Source of the DNA: Ochromonas danica
Lineage: Eukaryota > Sar > Chrysophyceae > Chromulinales > Chromulinaceae
Length of the DNA: 64,000 nucleotides
Direction of reading: 5' to 3'
Assembly (NCBI GenBank): GCA_015146655.1
Contig: VKHL01000019.1
Coordinates: 186,001 to 250,000 of the forward strand
Of this stretch, positions 55,337 through 64,000 are shown in pieces (positions within the stretch are counted from its first letter, which is position 1; every line of letters begins with the position of its first letter). Under the pieces are notes generated by a model that had not been told where the DNA came from, did no database searches, and worked only from the letters and a program-made list of their open reading frames with translations. Both the position numbers and the translations under genes were made by a program.

Positions 55337-56406
55337 ATGCTGTTCGGCCTGCTCTTGTTTGTTATTTTGGTGGAGATCTGGGCTCGCTTCACGGAAGATG
55401 AACGTGTGGCCTATTGGAGAGCGCATCACACTTGGCCGCCGCAGTGGCAGCCCGAGACGGAAGGATACCGCGAGCTGATGGAGCAGAGGGAGCGCGAGAT
55501 CATGCAGCTCACAGGCGCTGACGAACGCTGGGAGAATTGGATGCAGTACGTCACTGCTCGACTCGTGCCCAACTTCACGGAGTTGGGATTCAAAATCATC
55601 CAGACGCCGGAACACATTCAAGCCAAACTGCACCGCGCCGTGATGGACGGTGTAGCCCAATGGGACGACCTTCCCTTCGAGCTGGGCGTAGAGGACTCAA
55701 TATACGCTGATGAGCCCCCGAAGTTCGTTCATCTTCGAGGGCTGGACAGGGAGGTCTTGCAGGAGCTGCAGGCGCTGCACGAGGACTGGGCGGGAGGCGT
55801 CAAACTCAAACCTTCCAATGCTTACGGGGTTCGCCTCTACCAAAATGGCTCCACCATAGTGATGCACAATGACAAGGTGAGATATTTGTCTTCATGTTAC
55901 TGTGTGTTTGCGATAATTATCTCCCGCCACAGACAGAGACCCACGTCATCTCCTCCATAGTACACATCGCCCATTCCTACGATGACGACAATGAGCCGTG
56001 GCCTCTGTTCATCGAAGATCACCACGGAAATCTCGTTGCAGTCAACTTAGAGGAGGGACAGATGCTCTTCTACGAAAGCGCGAAGTGCCTGCATGGGCGC
56101 ATGCGTCAGCTGCGAGGCAAGTATTACGGCTCAATCTTCGTTCACTACCAGCCTGTGGATAAGGAAATCTGGAACTACACGATAGAGGATGTCATAAATG
56201 CTGTGCCTCCGCATTGGAAAGATGGGGTATTGGAGGACCATGGTAGCCGTTGGGCTGGGCAAGCCATCACGACGGATAGTCGAATAGTCGATAATGCACC
56301 GCCTCGACTTATTGGAAATGGCTTGCCAGCTTCGAATGACCCTGAGAACGATGAAGAGGTGGTAATTGAGGATACATTAAGCAACTGGCCTCTAGAGGAT
56401 CTATGA
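55337..56406 (+). CDS. 2-oxoglutarate/Fe(II) oxygenase, prolyl-hydroxylase-like
   Basis: Two exons (55337-55876, 55933-56406) give 337 residues. The N-terminus MLFGLLLFVILVEIWARF is a signal peptide or membrane anchor. The double-stranded beta-helix core holds the iron ligands: His177 and Asp179 in STIVMHNDK and His234 in KCLHGRMRQLRGKYYGS, with Arg241 suited to bind 2-oxoglutarate. Between them are HVISSIVHIAHSYDDDNEPW and LVAVNLEEGQMLFYESA. The layout is that of P4H-like secretory-pathway hydroxylases of algae. Substrate unknown. The C-terminal 70 residues are polar. Confidence 0.85.
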
Positions 56407-57096
56407 CCGAGGAGGTTGCAACTTATTAATGACAGTTGTTTCTATGTTTGAGGCTTGTAATTGAAATCTTATATGTAGCGATCTATCTGTTTTTCAAGTC
56501 GTACTGTTGTATCGTCTACTACGTAATTGTGATTGCTACAGTAGTCTAGGACGGTACAGTTAGTAGATTGTGCGCTGCCAACACTGGTAGGTTAATGTAG
56601 TTAAGGTTGGCGGTTGGCAATGATTGTGTTGCGCGGGGAGGAGTCTCCCACCCCTTTGGTTGCTGTTGCCCTCCGCAGCAGTGGAGCACAGGAGTGTGCC
56701 TGTCACAGTGCGGCCACAGTCACAGTCACAGCAGCCAGCCAACCCCTCGCCAGTCACTGTGTGCTCACTCACACTGCACACAGCCAGCACTCAGCACCGC
56801 CTCTGTCACTGTGTGTGAGTGTGTGTGCAGCAGAGACAGAGAAGAGCAAACAAACCAAAACCAACCACAACTAGTCTAGCAACTAGTTATCCACGGCTAC
56901 AGTAGAGCAGAGTCAAACCTCTTCACTGCCCATCTCTCCCTTCACTGGCCCTTTCTTCCTCTTTTGGACCTCTCATCTCACGCTCTGACCTCCAACTTCC
57001 TTGTTGTCTCCGGAGAAGTACTTTTTGATACATCTTCCAGAAACTTCCCATATCTCAACTATCCGCGACACATCCACACCTTGAGAGCAATATACC
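56407..57096. other. Long spacer with low-complexity CAGTCACAG tract
   Basis: 690 bases without a supported gene. TAGTCTA-type motifs occur near 56515-56560, a CACAGTCACAGTCACAGCAG tract near 56710-56735, and CACTGTGTGTGAGTGTGTGT near 56805-56825. Open frames in several phases here are products of low complexity. The end should hold the promoter and leader of the carrier gene. Confidence 0.55.
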
Positions 57097-58191
57097 ATGG
57101 TTGCAGTAGATGAAAGCAAAGTCACTTTAAAGGCCACAGAGAAGAACATCATCGCTGGTGGCGTGGCAGGCTGTGTGGCCAAAACCATCACAGCGCCGCT
57201 CTCGCGCTTGACTGTCTTGTATCAAGTCGGTCCTTTGGTCAACCTGCACAGCCCCAACTCATCTGCGGTCACCCAAGTGGGTGTATCCGACTCTCTTTTG
57301 AAGACGAGCATGGAAATTGTGCGCAAGGAAGGCTTCTTGTCTCTGTGGCGCGGCAACTTTACCTCCGCCGTCATCCACCGTCTGCCTTATTCTGCCATTC
57401 AGTTTTCCACTTATGAGGCTCTTAAAACTGCGATCACTCATCATTCAGATAGCAGTCATGACAATTCCCGCGTGCGCTTTCTTTGTGGCGCTACATCTGG
57501 AGCCGTGGCGTGTATTTCATGCTATCCGCTGGACATAATCCGCACGCGACTTATCGTATCAGCTGATCCCATGTCAACAAATCTAGCAAGTAATAGTCAC
57601 CGCAGGCTGCGATCAGTTAGTCGTATTTTAGGTTTGATGGCTGATATCGTTTCTCGTGAGGGGTTGCGAGGTCTTTATCGTGGTTTGGGAGCCACTCTGG
57701 CTGTTACCGTTCCTACCATGGGAATCAACTTCACGGTTTATGGCCATTTTAAGCAAGCGCTCTTGGATTTTGGTGGCTGCTTTGTGAATAAAAATACTGG
57801 TAATCTTAGTCCATACGGTTCGTTGCTGGCGGGGTCGATGTCGGGCGTGTTCTCTGCTTGCGCGACTTTTCCTGGCGATGTTATTCGCAAGAGAATGCAG
57901 GTCATGGGGGCAGTCTTGCCAGCTACCCCTCCGCCCACCATGCTGACCTACGAGAGCTCTTCTGTTTCTTCGAGTCATATGCTGGCCGAAGGAAAGGCCT
58001 TGCACACCGTCATCGACCGCCCTCTCCCTCCTCAAGGTTACTTAGGACATGTCCGACACATTGTGCAGCGTGAAGGTCTCCGTGGCTTTTATCGTGGAAT
58101 TACTCCTGAGATACTGAAAGTTTGTCCCACTGTGGCGATTATGTTCTGTACCTATGAGGCGGTTAAGGATGTCCTGGACGAACGATGGTGA
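57097..58191 (+). CDS. Mitochondrial carrier family protein (SLC25)
   Basis: A single exon of 364 residues with three tandem carrier repeats. Each begins with the PX[D/E]XX[K/R]-type signature: APLSRLTVL near residue 34 (a Ser in place of the acid, as in CoA and ADP carriers), YPLDIIRTRL, and FPGDVIRKRM. The matching GL.GLYRG blocks are EGFLSLWRGN, EGLRGLYRGLGA and EGLRGFYRGITP. The first-repeat APLSR with Leu-x-Val-Leu-Tyr-Gln-Val favours the CoA/ADP-phosphate branch (SLC25A16/A42, Leu5), but the substrate cannot be fixed by eye. A 40-residue Pro/Ser insert lies in repeat three. It is convergent with NAA25. Confidence 0.9.
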   Translation: MVAVDESKVTLKATEKNIIAGGVAGCVAKTITAPLSRLTVLYQVGPLVNLHSPNSSAVTQVGVSDSLLKTSMEIVRKEGFLSLWRGNFTSAVIHRLPYSAIQFSTYEALKTAITHHSDSSHDNSRVRFLCGATSGAVACISCYPLDIIRTRLIVSADPMSTNLASNSHRRLRSVSRILGLMADIVSREGLRGLYRGLGATLAVTVPTMGINFTVYGHFKQALLDFGGCFVNKNTGNLSPYGSLLAGSMSGVFSACATFPGDVIRKRMQVMGAVLPATPPPTMLTYESSSVSSSHMLAEGKALHTVIDRPLPPQGYLGHVRHIVQREGLRGFYRGITPEILKVCPTVAIMFCTYEAVKDVLDERW

Positions 58192-58433
58192 AGATGATGA
58201 TGCCGCAGTAGTCAACACTGCTCTGAACTGTACAAAATGTGCCTTCTTTTTTGGTAAATGTGGTGGAAGTCGCGTCATGTATCATTATGACCGGCCTGGT
58301 TGTAATATAATGTTGGTTAGAGATCAAGCAGCTAATTTATTAGATCATCATGCATGGCTTTTGAAAGAAAGCATTTGGTCTGCTCAATCTAGACTAAAGC
58401 TAATGGAGGCATTAGACAGTCGAGGTTGGTTGG

Positions 58434-61400
58434 TCAAGTCTTTTTTGATTTCTTGCCATCTAATCCATTCTTCAACTGCTCGCCAATATGATCTAAGAAG
58501 CCCTTCAACAGCGAAGCCGATGAATCCACAGATTGCTTCAAATCCTCTTCAACTTTCACTAAATGCTGTCTTTTCCCACCTTCGGTCAAGAACTGGATGT
58601 AAGAGAGATCGTCAGGGGTCTCCATCGCGGGAGTGTTGTGCGAGGTGGCCGTCGTAGCGGCGATTGTATTTCGCATCTTGCTGACGAGCAGGTTGAGACT
58701 CGCCCTGACCACAGCAATCGCAGAGCCATCAGCCATCACATGTTTGCTGGGAGTCATCGTAACGAACAGGAAATCTAATAAAAGCGAAAGTGGCCCAACA
58801 GCATAAAAGAGGACAGAGGAAGCATCCACAAGATCTTCAACTTCAAGACCTTGAAGCCTTTCGAAGACAATATTCACAGAATTTATTTGAACGGCTGGAT
58901 CAAGCTCAAGGCCGACGTTTCTCGCAACATCTTCCTCTGCCAAGGCTGTGATAATAACCTTTCCACAGCATACAATGACTTCACGCAAGCACAACATAAG
59001 ATCTTCCTTCCTGAGCAATGCTCTTTGCTGGAATGCACAGTAGGAATTAGCTTCAAATCCAGGTCCCAAGCCAGAAACACAGCTCAACATTTGATTAGCT
59101 TCAGCCCAGCGCTTCAAGAAAGCATTCTGGACAAATAAGAAGATAGTCTGAGCCCAAGAGAGGCGCAGCTTTAACTGCTGATTGCGCAACAACGCTTCGT
59201 CATCACAGAGGGGAGCCGACTGTAGCCTTGCGAGAAGGCGATAGTCATTATGACTGATCAATTGATCAATTTGTTCATCTGAAAGATAGACCACCTGCTC
59301 CATGTAACGATCTTCTGATTGAACATCGTGTAAGTAGGTAAGCACAGCGGAGGAGTTGTAGTTGCGCTCTGCCAACTCAATCAATCCGAGCTCAGCGCGG
59401 GCCACAGCGAGACTGAGCGACTGCCTGGACGACATCAAGAAGTCGCTCAATTCCAGTATCTTGTTGAAGTTCCCGAAATCAAAGGCATGATGGAGCGCGT
59501 CAGCCGTCTCCCTTTGCGCAGCTTTCTGGCAAGCGAGGACAGCGCGGCATTGGGTGCGCGCCTCGGAGAACATTGTCCCGCACAACAGCGGCGGCAAGCA
59601 CAGATAAGCCATGGAATCATTCTAATCACAAAACAACAACAGTCACGATAATCATAAAACTCTGCCAAGCATTAACAGTCAACAACAAGTTGCTCACTTG
59701 GATGTTCTTCACTCCTAACGACAGGAAAGCAGCACGGGCCGCAGTGAATATATTCAACGTGTTGGAGGCTTCGATCAAATCGATCTTCAACGGGAAGTTG
59801 AAAGTTGAGGAATGAACTGCATAGTTGAGCAGCTCATTCCATCGAACAGCCCAGCTTCTCGCGGCATCGCCATCGCCGGCTTGTTTGAAGGCGATGTACT
59901 GGGAGCGAAAGAAGGCAGAAGCAGTGAGAAGAATGTCGTCGGCGGGCTGCAATGTGCGTTTCTCTCCGCCAACACCGTCTTTGAAGACTTTCAAACTCTC
60001 GCAGAAGATGGCCATTCGCTTGTTCAACGTGCCGAGATCGTATACAGCACAGCACAACAGAAGGTTGGCATATATGACAAGCATATCGAGCTGACAGAAT
60101 GAGCAAAGAGACACGACAAGATCAGAATTCTGTCCTGCCAAACTCTGCAGCTTCGGCGCATCGATTGGCTTCAACTGCCCTACGCCGTCCAAATCATCGC
60201 CTTTCTGGCCAGACTTCTTGCCTTTCTTATTCTTCCTTTTGTTTCGTTTCTTATTGCCTGAGACATCTTTGCTAACGTCTTCATTGCCATCTTCCTCTTT
60301 ACATTCCTCTCCGTCTTCCGCATTTGTCGAGGAGTGACAGCGACAAAGTCGTTCCTCGAGGATCTTCTCGTGATCGTTTCTTTGCAAATCCGCGAAGACT
60401 GCCACGCGGTGTATTATCGACCTGCTACGCTCTTCATATAATAGTTGTAACGCATAGAGTATCGGCTTTAGATCCGTGAAACAACAGTACTTTGAATGAA
60501 ACTTGTTGATGTAGCTGGTCAACAGGTCGCCGAGGAGAGCTTCCAAATCATTGCTTCCAAGTGACAACGAGTCTAGACTATTCTGGGAGCCCCATTTAAC
60601 GATCAGCCATATCTCTGCTAAGCGAGGGCCGCGCAGCTTTGGGAATCGCTCTTGTTGGCTTCTTAGAAAGGCAATGTGCTTAGCGATGACCTCGCCAGAA
60701 GAGAAACCTGCAGGCTGCAACTGAGACGAGGTCTGCAACCACTTGGGAAAGTCATTGTGCAGGCAAGCAAGATCTGACAACGCATCTTGAAAATAGAACT
60801 TCTCCAGCGATCCCTCTTTGCCCAGCACGCCTGCGCTCTGCAGCAAAGTGTCCAATAGAACAGAATGCACATTCCATTGGTCGGGATAGCCCTCCAAGAA
60901 AGCGTAACAAGCAGACAACACTTCATCGCTTCGGCCCAATATGCGGAGAAGGTCAATGTTAATGAGATCGAGTTGGAAGGGCTGCATGGCCACGAGGTTT
61001 GTGTGTTCCTGGAAGAAGGCATTGTCGTGCAGCTTCTCGCCAACAGGACGCTGGCGGAGCTCTTTCAGAGCAAGCAAAGCTTCAGAGACTTTCTTCTGGT
61101 TGAGAAGCACAGTGAGGTAAAGATGCAATTCCTCTGCGCCAGGCGCTTTGGCTGCGGGCACAGCGGGAGCGATCTGAAGCACTTTCTCGAGCATCTTCTC
61201 TGCGACCACCAGCATGGCTGGAGGAAGATCGGATTGCAAAAGCATGCTACTCACAGACCAAAAGAGGTACTTGGAGTTGTTCGATGCCTTATAGATGCGC
61301 TGTGCCAGCTGTTGCATTTTCTTGGGCTGGCTCAGCCGGGCGTAGCAGTGGAAGAGCTCCTCCATGTTGTGCACGCCAGTCATGCTGCCCACGCTCATCG

Positions 61401-61750
61401 CGTTCTCATAGCAAGCAGCGAAGTCCACATCAGCTTTACAAAGTTTGAAAGTGCATCCAACAGCGTTTACGGTCGCTTCGTCAAGGGGTTGGGATTTCGA
61501 TACAGTTCTCGCCATCTGAAGAGCTTTGTCATACTGCCGCTGACTGGCCAAAGTATAGGCAAGCAAGGCTTGAGCAAGGCTGTACTTGGACATTTCTGGC
61601 TTTTGACATAGTTGTTGAGCGAGAGCATAGTCCCCTGGCATGAGGTTTGGTCAGAGTGCCTGCTCGTCAAATCATCCAGCAGCAACAACAAAAGAGTGTC
61701 TTACCTGACTCCAGGGCACTGTAGATACGATCAAAAGCGATTCTGGACAT
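58434..61750 (-). CDS. NAA25: N-terminal acetyltransferase B auxiliary subunit NAA25
   Basis: Three exons (61750-61705, 61634-59698, 59621-58434) give 1056 residues. The start MSRIAFDRIYSALESG leads into TPR-like helical pairs (LAQALLAYTLASQRQYDKAL; NMEELFHCYARLSQPKKMQQ; KYLFWSVSSMLLQSDLPPAM). The family hallmarks are present: LRGPRLAEIWLIVKW and FHSKYCCFTDLKPIL, matching LRGPHLAKLEL and FGDKPCCFTDLK in animal NAA25. A Lys-rich insert (KRNKRKNKKGKKSG) sits in the middle. With the catalytic subunit NAA20 it acetylates proteins starting Met-Asp, Met-Glu, Met-Asn or Met-Gln on the ribosome. Confidence 0.93.
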
Positions 61751-62434
61751 GATCTACGAGGAGAGATGGCGATCGACGGCTTTGTTCGCTCTGACTGGCC
61801 GCCTTCCCATTGCCGGTCAATTGCTATTATTATTGTCCCCCGCATGGAACAACCTCTCACAGAGACACCCGCAGTGGTCACTCTACATTGTAGGCCAGGC
61901 ATTGCTATCATCATAAGAGACGACCTGCGTCAATGGTTGGTAAAAAGAATTGCTAATATAGTAGCGATGTGCAGATCAGAAGAGAAATCTAAAATCATAA
62001 TATTGTGAATTTATAGACTAAATATAGATATCCCTTCCCCAGTTTAGATTGCTGTCCCAAATGGTAAATTCGATTTTAATGTTAGATGTGTTACACCATA
62101 TTGTACGACGTAAATAACTATAGAGTTACAGGATTACGCCATATAAAGCTGATCTCACTTTGGGCATTCCACACAAAATCACGCCACGCAGCCACACAAC
62201 CACATCTTAGCTTTAAAAGTCGCACTTGTCGCTGTTCAAAGTCGCACAAGTCTGTATGATGGCGCTCTGCAGTGAGCGCTGTGGCTTGGCGGTGGCATCG
62301 CTGGCTTGCCTTGGCAGAGAGAAAGTCCTGTTGATCGACTTGTCTCCTCCATGAAGCTGTCCAGCTTCTCCCTTTGAAGCCTTGCGCATCCTACCGAATA
62401 GAAACGTTAGGGCGGGCCTCTTGATCGCGAAAGA
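61751..62434. other. Divergent spacer, no gene seen
   Basis: 684 bases between NAA25 and the FYVE gene, A/T-rich in the middle (61960-62150). AAAGTCGCACTTGTCGCTGT and CAAAGTCGCACAAGTC form a short direct repeat near 62216-62252 upstream of the FYVE gene, a possible regulatory pair. Open frames here are not supported. Confidence 0.5.
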
Positions 62435-63719
62435 ATGTCTAGCATGTTTACTAAGGTCTCACAGGGCATTCAGAAGCTGTCCAATCAAACCACTGAGGCC
62501 GTCAAAATCCTTTCCGATCCCAATAAGGTGAAGGAAAAAATTTTAGATGGGCAAACCGCGAATGAAGTTGCCACATTTTCATCTCTTTGGGAGATACCGG
62601 AGCCTGTCGAATATTGCCGTGGCTGCGAAAACAAGTTCTCCACCCGCAAGCATCACTGCCGATCTTGCGCTGGAGTCTTTTGCGACGATTGCTGTCCCAG
62701 CATCGTCCCCAATTCTTCCTTTGAGCAAGCTCTCATTCCATCTACTCTACAAATCGCACAAGGTCAACCCGTGCGAATCTGTCAAGGTTGCCGCAGGGGA
62801 GAGTGTCCCTCGCGCAACCTGATCGACCTCGTCAGGTAGGACTGTGTGGACTGTGTCCTGTGTTTTATTCAGCAATGTGCTAACCCCGTTTGTTCTGTGA
62901 CTGAGTAGGAAGCGTCTGGACGATGAACTTCAGGCCGCCGCTGCCCAATCGAGTACCTCCTCTCTGACCACGCTGGAGAAGTTACAGCACAAGGTTTGTC
63001 GCTCTTATCTTAGCTCGCTTCTCTCCCAAGAAGCTCATTTTCCTGATTCTTTTCTTTAGATGGCCCTGAAGGTCTCTGAAATCATCGGCAAGCTAGGAGA
63101 TGATGAAGGTCCTGGATCGCGACATCTCGGCCTCTACCAAATCAAATTGCATCGCGGCTCATTCTATGGCGAGAATGGCCTTGTCCGCAAGGCAGGGACT
63201 GCGCGAGCCGTTGCCATGAGTGGCTATTTTGAGTTTTACAACAAATCGAAAGAAGTGGTGGCGTTGAAGTTAATTCAAAGCACGGAGAACGCCCTCTTCG
63301 AACTGCCAAGACCTTCTTACATCGCTGTTGCTCCTGGCGACGCGGTCTATGCCTTTTTTGAACCTGCCAGTGTGGAGTCACTAGATCTTATCGTCTTATG
63401 TGACAACCCTAACCCCATCCCTCGGGATAGGGCTATTTTGTATGATACCCGAGCCCATGGCGCCCATCCAGAGCGCATTTCGCCGTGTGCGCGAATTAAT
63501 GAGAATTGTCGTGCATTAGCATATCATATTGATTGTCGCGGCAAGAACGTAGTACTGAAATACAAGGGAAATGGCGCTGTCTTACCGCGTGAAGGCAATG
63601 CTGCGCAACGCGTGGGCGTGCTCGGATGGATTCAGAACCGCCGCTATGCCGAAAACTTGCTGGACCTCTCGACGAACATCGGTCTCTCTTGTTGCACTGT
63701 AAGCTTCGTTGTTAAATGA
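62435..63719 (+). CDS. FYVE zinc-finger protein
   Basis: Three exons (62435-62835, 62909-62993, 63060-63719) give 381 residues. The FYVE finger starts near residue 58 with EYCRGCENKFSTRKHHCRSC and continues AGVFCDDCCPS; the R(K/R)HHCR motif at 71-76 binds phosphatidylinositol 3-phosphate, so the protein should go to endosomes. A short coiled coil (RLDDELQAAAAQSSTSSLTT) follows. The C-terminal 220 residues are beta-rich (YQIKLHRGSFYGENGLVRKA; YFEFYNKSKEVVALKLIQST) and not assigned to a family; they may be a C2-like or lipid-binding domain. Confidence 0.88.
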
Positions 63720-64000
63720 CCAGCTAAAGAGGGCGCAATGTTACAATAGAAAATTTAGCTGAAATAGTTGGCTTCTCTAGCCGAGAAGCGAAAACGGTAT
63801 ACATATTGTAGTATCTTAACGCCTCAAGCATCGCCATACCATTGAATATAGTCATTGAAACAGTAAACTAAAGCCATTTTAATCAGGACCCATCAACTTA
63901 AATTAAAGAGTCTAAGTGATTTAGATTGTATGATTGTCTTAAAGCGAATTTATCTTCTGATTGTGGTCTAAACAAGACACTTCAAACATGGGACGTCTGC
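63720..64000. other. Right-edge spacer, no gene seen
   Basis: The last 281 bases are A/T-rich and show no coding, RNA or repeat feature that I can support. Confidence 0.6.

Noticed and set aside
56600-56880. Several overlapping short open frames before the carrier gene
   Set aside because: All fall in CAGTCACAG/GTGTGT low-complexity sequence and have biased peptides in every frame.
61766-62008. Open frame between NAA25 and the FYVE gene
   Set aside because: Short, no motif, ends in A/T-rich spacer, and overlaps the expected promoter region of NAA25.

Overview
This is a compact nuclear genome segment of a unicellular eukaryote. Most genes are interrupted by short GT-AG introns of about 40 to 140 bases, spacers are usually a few hundred bases, and genes lie on both strands. 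Two kinds of hint point to a flagellated alga with a secondary red-type plastid, probably a photosynthetic stramenopile; this placement is inference. First, several proteins (the HugZ-like protein, the zinc-GTPase and the 623-residue protein) begin with a signal peptide, and two of these continue with a transit-like stretch containing Phe near the predicted cleavage site (SSFLF, SPTFG). Second, an IFT27 GTPase and a BBOF1-like coiled-coil protein imply a cilium. The CRN-type protein and the EGF-rich surface protein also fit stramenopiles.

Region 1-8.3 kb: an ankyrin/TRP-like cation channel runs off the left edge. A PP6-type phosphatase catalytic subunit follows, and convergent to it is a 1071-residue protein that joins a PP2A B56-type regulatory subunit to a PDK1-like protein kinase. 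Region 7.9-15.1 kb is accessory in character: a 350-base module with the promoter-proximal region and first two coding exons is present twice without a mismatch, 6145 bases apart, and a third decayed partial copy lies nearby. Between the two copies sit a CRN-type NTPase/nuclease-like gene, exon-like fragments and an 866-residue helical-repeat gene that starts in the second copy.

Region 15.2-31.3 kb: a plastid or secreted protein of unknown function, eIF2B epsilon, a TFIIA-large-subunit-like protein, a 2111-residue protein built around a nearly homogeneous 561/576-base tandem array, and a secreted EGF/tenascin-like protein. Region 31.3-49.3 kb: a low-complexity protein, a HugZ-like flavin-binding-fold protein, Sds22, DIS3/RRP44, a vWA protein, DGAT2, a plastid-type zinc-GTPase metallochaperone, an unknown acidic protein and UDP-sugar pyrophosphorylase. 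Region 49.6-64 kb: a coiled-coil ciliary protein, a tail-anchored unknown, IFT27, a 2-oxoglutarate oxygenase, a mitochondrial carrier, the NatB subunit NAA25 and a FYVE protein.

Three parts of PP1/PP2A-type phosphatase regulation lie in the window (PP6 catalytic subunit, B56-kinase fusion, Sds22). The strongest candidate for something undescribed is the B56-kinase fusion together with its borrowed 5' module. Exon boundaries were read by eye from splice consensus and frame continuity and have not been checked against transcripts. I saw no tRNA, rRNA, CRISPR array or intact transposon.
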